DNA of 64,000 bases from Eubacterium xylanophilum ATCC 35991 (GTDB lineage Bacteria > Bacillota > Clostridia > Lachnospirales > Lachnospiraceae), in contig NZ_KI912470.1 of the NCBI RefSeq assembly GCF_000518685.1, positions 96,623-160,622 of the forward strand, read 5' to 3'. A program made the position numbers and the translations under genes. Position 1 is the stretch's first letter. Every line of letters begins with the position of its first letter. The notes beneath the pieces are model-generated. The model was not told where the DNA came from, did not search any database, and saw only the letters and a program-made list of their open reading frames with translations. Positions 36,687-45,371 of the stretch are shown piece by piece.

Positions 36687-38120
36687 ATGAAATCATTTAA
36701 TGAAAATTTTAAGAATAGAAAATTTAAAATGGGCGGTTATCAGACATTAATCATGATAATTGTCCTGGTTGTAGTAATATTTATCAATCTTGTGGTCAGC
36801 AAGATTGATATCACAGTGGATTTGAGTAGCGATCAAAAGTATACTCTCACAGAGGATACCAAGAAATTCTTGGGAACTGTAAAGGACAAGATTAAGCTTT
36901 ATTATATGTGCGAAGACGGAGAGCAGAACAAGGTTATCGAGAAAGTTCTCCAGCAGTACAACCGCGGTAACGTGGAAGTTGTTGACAAGGATCCAATCAT
37001 CTATCCTAGTTTTTCCAAGGAGTTTACGGATGATAAGGTAAATAACAATGACGTTATCGTTGTCAATGAGAACAACAAGAAGAGCAGACACGTGCTCATG
37101 TCAGATATGTATATAACTGATATGAATTACAATACATATACAGAGAGTCATACTCTTGATGCCGAAGGACAGATAACAGCGGCTATCGAGGGTGTAACGT
37201 CTGCCAAAATAAAGAATTGTTATTATACATCCGGTCACAATGAGGTTGAGCTTTCATCGGCATTTAAGGATATTCTCAACAAGTCAAACTATAAGCTCAG
37301 TGAGTTTGCTGCAAATTCTGCAGAAAAGCTTCCTGCGGATTGTGATGTGCTCATTATCAGTGGACCTGAGTATGATTTTAGCGATGCTGAGTACAATATG
37401 ATTTCTGAGTATCTAAAGGGTGGCGGAAAAGCCATGATATTTATCAATCCAACAACCAAAAAAGGACTTAAGAACTTCAACAAGATTATGGCTGATTACG
37501 GCGTAGATGTCTGCGAGGGATGTGTCATGGATATTGAGGAGGCACTGACCGAGAAGTATCCTACAGTATTCATTCCGAAGGCAGCAGAGCATGATATCAC
37601 AGCAGGTCTCGATGAAAATACTCAGACTGTAGTTGCAAGTGCAAGAGGTATGCTCAAGCAGAGCAATGTAAGAAGTTCCCTTACAGTTGATTCCCTCTTG
37701 ACAACTGCTGACAGCGCTTATTCCAAGACAGATATTACATCCAAGGTTCTCGATAAGGAGAAGAATGATGTAAATGGTCCGTTTGATGTGGCTGTTGCAA
37801 TTAAGGACGACTTTACGGAGAAGACCAAAGGTAAGGGACTTGCTACCAATATTGTTGTTTTTGGTTCAGCCAACTTTATTGCCAATGAGTTCATCTCAAC
37901 AAAGCAGTATGGAAACCGTACAATGATTGTTAATTCCATGACATACTTGACTGGACAGGAGAGTTCGACTCTTGCTATACCTCAGAGAAACCTAGACCAA
38001 GAAATGGTATCTATAAAGGACAGTGACAAGATATTCTTTACAGCTTTCCTCGTTGTAATTATCCCACTTGGATTGCTCATCACGGGATTTATCATTTGGT
38101 TTAAGAGGAGGAAGAACTAG
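36687..38120 (+). CDS. GldG-like extracytoplasmic ABC accessory protein
   Basis: A 477-residue protein with an N-terminal helix (about 18-36), a large outside domain and a C-terminal helix (about 450-472) followed by KRRKN. The middle matches the uncharacterised GldG/Gldg-type region: DLSSDQKYTLTEDTKKFLGTVKD at the start and DCDVLIISGPEYDFSDAE with a GGKAMIFINP strand. It probably works with the permease. Its stop overlaps the GTG start of the next gene by one base. The system is widespread in Clostridia, where gliding does not occur. Confidence 0.82.
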   Translation: MKSFNENFKNRKFKMGGYQTLIMIIVLVVVIFINLVVSKIDITVDLSSDQKYTLTEDTKKFLGTVKDKIKLYYMCEDGEQNKVIEKVLQQYNRGNVEVVDKDPIIYPSFSKEFTDDKVNNNDVIVVNENNKKSRHVLMSDMYITDMNYNTYTESHTLDAEGQITAAIEGVTSAKIKNCYYTSGHNEVELSSAFKDILNKSNYKLSEFAANSAEKLPADCDVLIISGPEYDFSDAEYNMISEYLKGGGKAMIFINPTTKKGLKNFNKIMADYGVDVCEGCVMDIEEALTEKYPTVFIPKAAEHDITAGLDENTQTVVASARGMLKQSNVRSSLTVDSLLTTADSAYSKTDITSKVLDKEKNDVNGPFDVAVAIKDDFTEKTKGKGLATNIVVFGSANFIANEFISTKQYGNRTMIVNSMTYLTGQESSTLAIPQRNLDQEMVSIKDSDKIFFTAFLVVIIPLGLLITGFIIWFKRRKN

Positions 38121-39658
38121 TGAGCAAAGGTGCTAAGAAAACTATAACACTTCTGGGACTTGTTCTTGTTTTGGGCGGAATAATTGCAGCATATATGCTT
38201 GTGCCTAAGAAGGACAACAAAAAGCAGGAAGTAAAGAAAGAGAATATTGGTGTGGCCAATATCCTGACAGATGGAATTAGATTGGTAAAGATTGATGCCG
38301 GTGAAAATAAAATGGAGCTTGTCAAAGATGGCGATTCTTGGAAAATAATGGAAAAGCCAAGTGCGCCGGTTGACAGAGAAGAGGTTGATAAATTTCTCAA
38401 GGGATTTGAAGCAATCAGAGCTACCAAGGAAATCAAGATGGATTCAGTGGGACTCGGCGAATATGGACTTGAGAAAGATTATAAGACAATTGAGATAGTG
38501 GATGAAACGGGAAAGAAGTACGAGTTTAAGCTTGGAGCTGATGTTCCTGTAGAAGGTGGAATGTACGGAACATTTAACGATGTAAAGCTTGTATATGCCT
38601 TCAATGAAGAGTTTAGCAACAAGTTGAAGACCACTATGAATTCCATTATCAAAAAGGACGTTATAGAGAATGTTGGAGAAGAGTACTTGACGGGCGTCAA
38701 GATAAATCTCAAGGGGACTGATATATTTGAGGCCAAGGTGGTAGAACCTAAGGATCAGGTGGATCTCTACAACGACTGGAATATCGTTAAGCCGTATGCA
38801 AAGCCTCTTTCAGGGACCAATACGGAAGATTGGACTACACTTCGCAAGTTATACAGCTCTCTCAAATTTGATGAATTGATCGAGTATGACGCGAAGGATT
38901 TAAAGAAGTATGGGCTTGATAAGCCGGACGCTTGCGTGGATGTGGATTATATCGAGGCCAAGAAGGGATATAAGGCAGATGATGATGAGCCAACAACAAC
39001 AGCTCTCCCACAGAATCAACTGTCATCGGGAAGAACCAATGAAGGCATGAGAATTATAAGTAAAGCCAATGTGATTCCCAAGAAATTCCAGAAAGCCAAG
39101 TCGTACAAGTTTTTGGTTGGAAAGAAGACAAGCGATGGAAGCTACTATGTAAAACTTGGATCCAACAATAATATATACAAGCTCTCAGCTGAGATGGTAG
39201 ACGGCATGGTAAATGTAGATGCATATACATATATGGACCCATGTGTCTATGCCGTTCTCATCAATGATATCAAGGGCTATGAGGTTGAGATTGGTAAAAC
39301 CAAGATTAAGGTAGACAGAGTAGAAGAGAAGAATGATGCGGGAAAGAAAGTTGACCGCTGGGTTATCAATGGAAAGAAAATTGATGACTCCAAGGAAAAT
39401 GAGGTTCTAACTCCATATAGTAAGGCTTATCTTCTTACCTTCACATCAAAAGTGGATCCAAAGGTGGACCCTAAGGCCAAGAAACCGGTTATGAAGATTA
39501 CTTACCATCAGAAGCTAAATGACGTTGTTGTCAAGTATCTTCCATACGATGGAACCAACTTCTACAAGATAGATAAAAATGGAATGGATTATTTCCTTGT
39601 GGACAAGAATTCGGCGGATGCGGCTATGAATGCATTCAAAGGATTATTAAAATTGTAA
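38120..39658 (+). CDS. DUF4340 domain-containing protein
   Basis: A 512-residue protein with one N-terminal membrane helix (about 7-28) and an outside part with DUF4340-type repeats (KMELVKDGDSWKIMEKPSAP, VDKFLKGFEAI, LGEYGLEKDYKTIEI). DUF4340 genes commonly follow GldG-like genes in such ABC operons. The start is GTG 38120, behind AGAGGAGGAAG. It contains a Thr/Pro/Gln-rich linker near 290-305. The function is unknown; a scaffold or substrate-binding role is inferred only from context. Confidence 0.8.
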   Translation: MSKGAKKTITLLGLVLVLGGIIAAYMLVPKKDNKKQEVKKENIGVANILTDGIRLVKIDAGENKMELVKDGDSWKIMEKPSAPVDREEVDKFLKGFEAIRATKEIKMDSVGLGEYGLEKDYKTIEIVDETGKKYEFKLGADVPVEGGMYGTFNDVKLVYAFNEEFSNKLKTTMNSIIKKDVIENVGEEYLTGVKINLKGTDIFEAKVVEPKDQVDLYNDWNIVKPYAKPLSGTNTEDWTTLRKLYSSLKFDELIEYDAKDLKKYGLDKPDACVDVDYIEAKKGYKADDDEPTTTALPQNQLSSGRTNEGMRIISKANVIPKKFQKAKSYKFLVGKKTSDGSYYVKLGSNNNIYKLSAEMVDGMVNVDAYTYMDPCVYAVLINDIKGYEVEIGKTKIKVDRVEEKNDAGKKVDRWVINGKKIDDSKENEVLTPYSKAYLLTFTSKVDPKVDPKAKKPVMKITYHQKLNDVVVKYLPYDGTNFYKIDKNGMDYFLVDKNSADAAMNAFKGLLKL

Positions 39659-39675
39659 AAAACCCATTCAAAGTA

Positions 39676-39704
39676 TTGAAATATTATGAAAAATAGTGCA
39701 TAAT
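39676..39704 (+). promoter_or_regulatory. Promoter of asnS
   Basis: TTGAAA (39676-39681), 17 bases, CATAAT (39699-39704). No T-box or other leader element is visible in the 102-base gap. Confidence 0.55.
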
Positions 39705-39760
39705 AGGGTATGTATTTGTAAAATTGTGTGAGAGATTAGAATTAATGAGGAGATGAAAGA

Positions 39761-41152
39761 ATGAATCTTGTAAGTATTAGAGACTTATTTAAGAACCAAG
39801 AAGAGTATATTGACAAGAAAGTGACTGTCGGCGGTTGGGTTAGAAGTATCCGCGACTCTAAGACATTTGGCTTTATTGTTATCAATGACGGAACATTTTT
39901 CGAGCCTTTACAGGTTGTATATAATGATTCAATGGACAATTTCAAGGAAGTGAGCAAGATTAATGGTGGAGCGGCTATCATAGTGACAGGAACTCTTGTT
40001 GCGACACCTAATGCGAAGCAGCCTTTTGAGATTCAGGCAGATACAGTGGATGTAGAAGGAAGCTCTACTAGCGATTACCCATTGCAGAAGAAGAGACATA
40101 CTCTCGAATTCCTCAGAACAATGACACATCTCAGACCTAGAACCAATACGTTCCAGGCTGTATTTAGAGTGCGTTCACTCATCGCATATGCTATTCACAA
40201 ATTCTTCCAGGAGAGAGATTTTGTATATGTACATACTCCACTTATCACAGGTAGTGACTGCGAGGGTGCAGGTGAGATGTTCCGCGTAACTACACTGGAT
40301 ATGGAAGATATTCCTAAGGATGAGGACGGAAATATTGATTATAAGAAAGATTTCTTCGGCAAGGAGACAAATCTTACAGTTAGTGGTCAGCTCAACGGTG
40401 AGACATATGCTCAGGCATTTAAGAATATTTATACATTTGGTCCTACTTTTAGAGCAGAGAATTCTAATACTACAAGACATGCGGCTGAGTTCTGGATGAT
40501 TGAGCCGGAGATTGCTTTCGCAGATCTCGGAGACGATATGGATTTGGCTGAGAGCATGCTCAAGTATATTATCAATTATGTTTTGGAAAATGCTCCGGAA
40601 GAGATGGATTTCTTCAACAAGTTTATCGATAAAGGTTTGATTGATAGACTTAAGGCAGTAGCTAGTGCAGACTTTGGTCGCGTTACATATACTGAGGCCA
40701 TAGAGATTCTCGAGAAGAATAATGATAAGTTCGAGTACAAAGTATCTTGGGGAGTGGATCTTCAGACAGAGCATGAGAGATATCTCACAGAGGAAGTATT
40801 TAAGAAACCTGTATTCGTCACAGACTATCCAAAAGAGATCAAGGCTTTCTATATGAAGTTAAATGAGGATGACAAGACTGTAGCAGCTATGGACTGTCTC
40901 GTTCCTGGAATCGGTGAGATTATCGGCGGAAGTCAGAGAGAGGACGACTACGATAAGTTGGTTAAGAGAATGGAAGAGTGCAATCTCAAAAAAGAGGACT
41001 ATGAGTTCTATCTTGATCTTCGCAAATATGGTTCAACAAGACATGCGGGATTTGGACTTGGATTCGAGAGATGCGTAATGTATCTCACAGGAATGCAGAA
41101 TATCAGAGACGTAATTCCATTCCCACGTACAGTTAATAACTGTGATTTATAA
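39761..41152 (+). CDS. asnS: Asparaginyl-tRNA synthetase
   Basis: A 463-residue class IIb synthetase. The N-terminal OB-fold carries [24 protein letters not shown]. The catalytic core has motif 2 ([21 protein letters not shown]) and motif 3 ([27 protein letters not shown]). [17 protein letters not shown] and the Asn-type specificity region place it with AsnRS rather than AspRS. It charges tRNA-Asn. Its neighbour asnA makes asparagine. Confidence 0.96.
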   Translation: MNLVSIRDLFKNQEEYIDKKVTVGGWVRSIRDSKTFGFIVINDGTFFEPLQVVYNDSMDNFKEVSKINGGAAIIVTGTLVATPNAKQPFEIQADTVDVEGSSTSDYPLQKKRHTLEFLRTMTHLRPRTNTFQAVFRVRSLIAYAIHKFFQERDFVYVHTPLITGSDCEGAGEMFRVTTLDMEDIPKDEDGNIDYKKDFFGKETNLTVSGQLNGETYAQAFKNIYTFGPTFRAENSNTTRHAAEFWMIEPEIAFADLGDDMDLAESMLKYIINYVLENAPEEMDFFNKFIDKGLIDRLKAVASADFGRVTYTEAIEILEKNNDKFEYKVSWGVDLQTEHERYLTEEVFKKPVFVTDYPKEIKAFYMKLNEDDKTVAAMDCLVPGIGEIIGGSQREDDYDKLVKRMEECNLKKEDYEFYLDLRKYGSTRHAGFGLGFERCVMYLTGMQNIRDVIPFPRTVNNCDL

Positions 41153-41191
41153 GAAACACTGAGATATATAGGTGAAAGCGAGGAACAACAA

Positions 41192-42193
41192 ATGATTAAA
41201 CCAAGTGAATATAAATCAGCTCTTAACATTAGAGAGACAGAGGTAGCCATAAAGTTAGTTAAGGATTTTTTTGAGCGAGCTATCGCAAAGAACTTGAATC
41301 TTACGAGAGTGTCTGCGCCACTTTTCCTTCCACCTGAAACAGGTCTCAATGATGACCTCAACGGTGTAGAGAGACCGGTTGCATTTGGCATCAAGGAGCA
41401 AAATGAGCGCGAGGTACAAATCGTTCATTCACTTGCCAAGTGGAAGAGACATGCCTTAAAGAGATATGGCTTTGAGGTCGGTGAAGGCCTTTATACTGAT
41501 ATGAATGCCATTAGAAGAGATGAGGATACAGACAATATTCACTCAATCTTTGTTGACCAATGGGATTGGGAGAGAATAATCAAGCACGAAGAGCGCAATG
41601 TAGATAAGCTCAAGGAGATTGTGGGACTTGTATATAAGTCTTTGCTTGAAACTGAAGAGTATATGGCAAACCAATATGATTATATCAAGAAAGATTTGCC
41701 GGAGAATATTTTCTTCGTTACAACATCTGAGTTGGAAGAAAAATATCCTGACAAGACGCCAAAGGAGAGAGAGTATATCGCCGCTAAGGAGCATGGTGCT
41801 ATATTCCTTATGCAGATAGGAGATAAACTTGCATCCGGAGAGCCTCACGATGGAAGAGCTCCGGATTATGACGATTGGGCTTTGAATGGCGATATCATCG
41901 TATACTATCCAGTTCTTGATATTGCTCTTGAACTCTCTTCAATGGGAATTCGAGTTGATGAGGTTTCTATCCTTGAACAGCTCAAAAAAGCCGGTTGTGA
42001 GGAGAGAAAGGACCTTCCTTTCCAGAAGGCGGTTATAGAGAAGAGACTCCCTTATACTGTGGGTGGAGGAATCGGTCAGTCAAGAATATGTATGTTCTTC
42101 CTCAAGAAAGCGCACATAGGCGAGGTTCAGTCATCTATTTGGCGCGAGGACATGATGGAAGAAGCTAAGAGCTGTGGAATTAATATTTTGTAA
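41192..42193 (+). CDS. asnA: Aspartate-ammonia ligase (asparagine synthetase A)
   Basis: A 333-residue AsnA that makes Asn from Asp, ammonia and ATP, using a class II synthetase-like fold. It has LTRVSAPLFLPPETGLNDDLNGVERPV, VHSLAKWKRHALKRYGF, SIFVDQWDWERII and a class II motif-3-like GGGIGQSRICMFFL. It follows asnS by 39 bases, behind GAAAGCGAGG, in one transcript that ends at the terminator 42211-42250. Pairing of asnS and asnA couples asparagine supply to tRNA charging. Confidence 0.95.
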   Translation: MIKPSEYKSALNIRETEVAIKLVKDFFERAIAKNLNLTRVSAPLFLPPETGLNDDLNGVERPVAFGIKEQNEREVQIVHSLAKWKRHALKRYGFEVGEGLYTDMNAIRRDEDTDNIHSIFVDQWDWERIIKHEERNVDKLKEIVGLVYKSLLETEEYMANQYDYIKKDLPENIFFVTTSELEEKYPDKTPKEREYIAAKEHGAIFLMQIGDKLASGEPHDGRAPDYDDWALNGDIIVYYPVLDIALELSSMGIRVDEVSILEQLKKAGCEERKDLPFQKAVIEKRLPYTVGGGIGQSRICMFFLKKAHIGEVQSSIWREDMMEEAKSCGINIL

Positions 42194-42210
42194 GATATAA
42201 GACAATAATT

Positions 42211-42250
42211 GAAAGTCTGGTGTGTTTTCACAGCAGGCTTTCTTTGACAT
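42211..42250 (+). terminator. Terminator after asnA
   Basis: A 14-base stem GAAAGTCTGGTGTG/CACAGCAGGCTTTC (one mismatch and one G-T pair) is followed by a short T-rich run. Confidence 0.65.
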
Positions 42251-42285
42251 TTAATAGTTGCTCAAGAAGTTGGAGGTTATTGTTT

Positions 42286-43656
42286 ATGGCAGAAAGTCAA
42301 AACATTGAATATAAAGAATCCTGGCGGGATGAATACCTGAAGTGGCTTTGTGGCTTTGCCAATGCCCAGGGCGGCACCATTTACATCGGTGTTGATGATG
42401 CTGGTGATGTTGTCGGTGTTAAGGATGTCAAAAAGCTGATGGAAGATATCCCGAATAAGATTCAGTCAGGGCTTGGCATTGTTGCCGATGTGAATAAGCT
42501 CACGAAGGATGGGAAAGACTATTTGGAGATCAAAGTGAAGCCAAGTTCTTTTCCCATCAGTTATCATGGAGAATTCCATTACCGAAGTGGAAGCACGAAG
42601 CAGCAACTGACTGGGATTGCGCTGTCGGAGTTTATAATGCAAAAAACCGGTTTCCGATGGGAAGATGTTACTGTCGATAATATTACAGTAGACGATTTAG
42701 ACGATGAAAGCTTCAAAATATTCCGAAGAGAAGCCTTAAGCAAAAAACGGATGTCGGAAGCAGAATTGAATGTTTCCAATGCAGAACTTCTGAAGAAGCT
42801 TCATCTAATAGTCGATGGAAAACTGAAGAGATCGGCAGTGCTTCTATTCTACAAAGATCCGGAGATTATTCAAAATGGCAGTTTTGTAAAGGTCGGGAAG
42901 TTCGATGAGAGAGGCAGGGTAGTCTATCATAATGATCTTGAAGAGTCGCTGATTGTAAATGCGAGTAAGGTGATCGACCTAATCTATCAAATGTACCTGA
43001 AGGCCAAAATCAGTTATGAGCATGATATAAGGGTTGAAGAATATCCTTTTGCACGAGAAGCTATCCGCGAGGCAGTTTATAATGCTATTGCGCATAACTG
43101 TTATATGTATGGTACTCCGATACAGATACGTATTATGGATGATGCCATAACCATAAGCAACAGCTGTATTCTTCCCGAAGGCTGGACGGTGGATACACTG
43201 ATGGAGCCGCATGAGTCAAAGCCTTATAATCCGGATATCGCCAGGGTGTTTTATCGTGCCGGTTTTATTGAAAACTGGGGTCAGGGTATCCAGAAGATAT
43301 GTGGTGAGTGCAAGGGAATCGGGGCAGAACTCCCTGTGTATGAACTGACAGGTACTACATTACGGATTCGGTTCAAGGCACTGGAAAGTGCACTTATAGA
43401 TCAGCCTAATACGCCAAACCGCCAGAATGGCGGATTAAGTGGCGGAATAGATGGCGGATTGGCGGAAAAGATTATTGAATTGATCCGTGCAGATGAAACT
43501 GTCAAGGTTTCCGAGATGGCTGAATCATTGGGTATTCCTAAGAGAACCATTGAGCGAGAAATGAAGAGACTCCGTGACAGTGAACGTATTTCCCGTGAAG
43601 GCGGTAACAGATATGGGCGTTGGAAGATAAAACAAGAGGACAAAGTTAGTAGTTAG
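42286..43656 (+). CDS. AlbA_2 (Schlafen-like) ATP-binding putative regulator
   Basis: A 456-residue protein. The N-terminal AlbA_2/AAA_4 domain has NIEYKESWRDEYLKWLCGFANAQ and GGTIYIGVDDAGDVVGV. A GHKL-type ATPase region follows (EAIREAVYNAIAHNCYM, ITISNSCILPEGW, FYRAGFIENWGQGIQKI). A winged-helix-like C-terminus is present (KVSEMAESLGIPKRTIEREM). Such proteins are predicted transcription regulators or defence-linked. The ATG at 42286 follows TTGGAGG; an upstream in-frame region has none. Arg and Leu codon use (CGG, CTG, CGT) differs from the AGA/CTC-rich neighbours, pointing to recent transfer. A Gly-rich repeat near 405-415 lies before the HTH. Confidence 0.8.
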   Translation: MAESQNIEYKESWRDEYLKWLCGFANAQGGTIYIGVDDAGDVVGVKDVKKLMEDIPNKIQSGLGIVADVNKLTKDGKDYLEIKVKPSSFPISYHGEFHYRSGSTKQQLTGIALSEFIMQKTGFRWEDVTVDNITVDDLDDESFKIFRREALSKKRMSEAELNVSNAELLKKLHLIVDGKLKRSAVLLFYKDPEIIQNGSFVKVGKFDERGRVVYHNDLEESLIVNASKVIDLIYQMYLKAKISYEHDIRVEEYPFAREAIREAVYNAIAHNCYMYGTPIQIRIMDDAITISNSCILPEGWTVDTLMEPHESKPYNPDIARVFYRAGFIENWGQGIQKICGECKGIGAELPVYELTGTTLRIRFKALESALIDQPNTPNRQNGGLSGGIDGGLAEKIIELIRADETVKVSEMAESLGIPKRTIEREMKRLRDSERISREGGNRYGRWKIKQEDKVSS

Positions 43657-43677
43657 ACCAATCGGAAGGTAAGAAGT

Positions 43678-43887
43678 ATGATTGAAGTATATTATGCGGA
43701 GGATGATGAAAGTATAGTCCAATCTGTGAAGGAGTATTTAGAACGGAATGATGCTAAAATTGTAGTATTTAAGACAATTTCCGAGATAAAAAGTGCATTA
43801 ATGAATCATTTACCCGATGTTGTTTTATTGGATCGGAATATGCCGGACAGGCAAGGCTCTGGAGAGTGGAATACGGATGAAAAATGA
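43678..43887 (+). pseudogene. Truncated response-regulator receiver fragment
   Basis: A 69-codon reading frame equal to the first half of a CheY-like receiver: VYYAEDDESIVQSV with the acidic pair, and DVVLLDRNMPDRQG with the phospho-acceptor Asp. It then runs into unrelated residues (SGEWNTDEK) and stops. The remaining half of the receiver and any DNA-binding domain are missing. It follows the AlbA_2 gene by 21 bases and lies next to a REP-like repeat, so a deletion probably removed the rest. Confidence 0.75.
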
Positions 43888-43978
43888 ATTTTTAAGGAAA
43901 CATCCGTATATAGAGGAATATTGGAAACGCATATTGCTGGTCTTACAAGCTTTGCTTGTAAGACAATTAATGAATTAA
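43877..43978 (+). other. Possible short reading frame running through REP copy C
   Basis: A 33-codon frame beginning MKNEFLRKHPYIEEYWKRI overlaps the truncated receiver end and reads through the palindrome. No ribosome site is clear. It may be the remnant of a larger gene disrupted by the repeat. I do not recognise it. Confidence 0.25.
43925..43970 (-). repeat. REP-like palindrome, copy C
   Basis: Minus orientation. GTCTTAC/GTAAGAC encloses AAGCAAAGCTT, giving a perfect 11-base stem with a 3-base loop. The tail CAGCAATATGCGTTTCC follows on the minus strand. Its centre is identical to copy B2 although the two lie 29 kb apart. Confidence 0.75.
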
Positions 43979-44000
43979 GAAAGAAAGGACTATGATAACT

Positions 44001-45173
44001 ATGGATAATTTTCAATTTTATTCACCAACTTACTTTGAGTTCGGTAGAGGTGCAGAGGATAAAGTAGGAGAGCTTTTGAAGCGATTTGGGGCAAGTAAAG
44101 TGCTTATTCACTACGGAGGTGGATCCGTTCAGAAAAGTGGACTTTTGGACAAGGTTAGAGCAAATCTTGAGAAAGCGGATATACCATTCTTTGAACTTGG
44201 AGGAGTAAAACCAAATCCTAGAAGTGGTCTAGTATATGAGGGTATTGATATTTGTAAGAAAGAGGGCATTGACTTTATCTTGGCAGTAGGAGGTGGAAGC
44301 GTTATAGATTCTTCTAAGGCTATTGCTGCCGGAGCATGCAGTGATGAGGATTTTATTAACTTCTACAGAGGCAAAGCCAAGTTTGACAAGGCATTACCTG
44401 TGGGAACAATACTCACTATAGCAGCGTCCGGTTCTGAGGGGTCAGGAAATAGTGTTATAAATGATGAGGAGATAGGTAAGAAGAAGGGCATCAGAGGTGA
44501 TGTTTTACGTCCAAAATTCTCTATTCTCAATCCTGAGTGGACTATGACTTTGCCAGCTTATCAGACAGCTGCAGGATGTACAGATATTATGGCTCACGTC
44601 TGCGAGAGATATTTTTCTAACACAGAGGGTGTTGAAGTGACAGATAGACTTTGTGAGGCCTTGTTAAAGACTATTTTAAAAGAGGCTCCTATTGTCATCG
44701 AAAACCCTAAGGACTATGATGCAAGAGCAAATATTATGTGGGCTGGAATGCTTGCGCACAATAACGTATGCGGCGTTGGAAGAGTTCAGGACTGGGCAAG
44801 TCACCATATTGAGCACGAGTTATCTGCTCTATATGATGTGACTCATGGAGCAGGTCTTGCAGTTATCATGCCTGCGTGGATGAGATATGTTGTAAATATC
44901 AACCCAGGCAAGTTGGTTGACTTTGCAAGAAATGTTATGGAAGTTGAGGAAGCAGAAGATGACATGGCAACAGCTATGCGTGGAATTGAAAAGTTCGAAG
45001 CATTTCTCAAGTCCATTGGAATGCCTTTGACATTTGATGAAATTGGTGCCAAAGAAGAGGATATAGATTATCTGACAGAAAAACTTCTCGGTAAGAACAA
45101 GACTGAGGGTAATTATGTCAAGTTGGAAGCGGAAGATGTGAAGAAAATCTATCATTTCGCCGCAAACCGCTAA
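44001..45173 (+). CDS. Iron-containing alcohol dehydrogenase (butanol-type)
   Basis: A 390-residue group III Fe-dependent alcohol dehydrogenase that reduces aldehydes to alcohols with NAD(P)H. It has FGRGAEDKVGELLKRFG at the start and the nucleotide loop AVGGGSVIDSSKAIA. Metal ligands are visible in DIMAHVCERYF and in DWASHHIEHELS...DVTHGAGLAV. The start at 44001 (MDNFQFYSPTYFEFG) fits the family and the upstream AAAGGA; an in-frame ATG at 43992 is too close to it. The gene appears to be transcribed alone and ends at a terminator. The substrate is unknown; fermentative alcohol formation is likely. Confidence 0.93.
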   Translation: MDNFQFYSPTYFEFGRGAEDKVGELLKRFGASKVLIHYGGGSVQKSGLLDKVRANLEKADIPFFELGGVKPNPRSGLVYEGIDICKKEGIDFILAVGGGSVIDSSKAIAAGACSDEDFINFYRGKAKFDKALPVGTILTIAASGSEGSGNSVINDEEIGKKKGIRGDVLRPKFSILNPEWTMTLPAYQTAAGCTDIMAHVCERYFSNTEGVEVTDRLCEALLKTILKEAPIVIENPKDYDARANIMWAGMLAHNNVCGVGRVQDWASHHIEHELSALYDVTHGAGLAVIMPAWMRYVVNINPGKLVDFARNVMEVEEAEDDMATAMRGIEKFEAFLKSIGMPLTFDEIGAKEEDIDYLTEKLLGKNKTEGNYVKLEAEDVKKIYHFAANR

Positions 45174-45205
45174 AATGGGCACTTACAACAACTAGTGTTC
45201 ATTTT
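45172..45205 (+). terminator. Terminator after the alcohol dehydrogenase gene
   Basis: The inverted repeat AAAATGGGCACT/AGTGTTCATTTT (12 bases, two G-T pairs) directly follows the stop. Confidence 0.65.
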
Positions 45206-45224
45206 ATAAAAATCTCATAAAAAA

Positions 45225-45240
45225 TCACAATATATTGTTG
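45225..45240. promoter_or_regulatory. Candidate NrdR box at the nrdD promoter
   Basis: TCACAATATATTGTTG agrees with the NrdR consensus acaCwAtATaTwGtgt in 14 of 16 positions and overlaps the -35 box. A weaker match with core CAATATGTTG lies at 45328-45343, but its distance is not the usual one for paired boxes. Confidence 0.5.
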
Positions 45241-45266
45241 CAATGGAAATCGTGTAGTGATATAAT
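45238..45266 (+). promoter_or_regulatory. Promoter of nrdD-nrdG-dut-recG
   Basis: TTGCAA (45238-45243), 17 bases, TATAAT (45261-45266). The message has a leader of about 100 bases before the GTG start at 45372. Confidence 0.65.
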
Positions 45267-45371
45267 TAATTCTAGTGTGGTTCTGATATAGATATTGTGG
45301 GTGATATACTATATCAGACATAGTGTTCGACAATATGTTGTTAGAGGATTAATTTATGAGAGGATGGTTTT

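Noticed and set aside
42181-42215. Possible seventh REP-like copy after asnA (TAAGACAATAATTG)
   Set aside because: Only a short end resembles the repeat; the stem, 11-base centre and TATGCG tail are missing, so chance similarity is likely.
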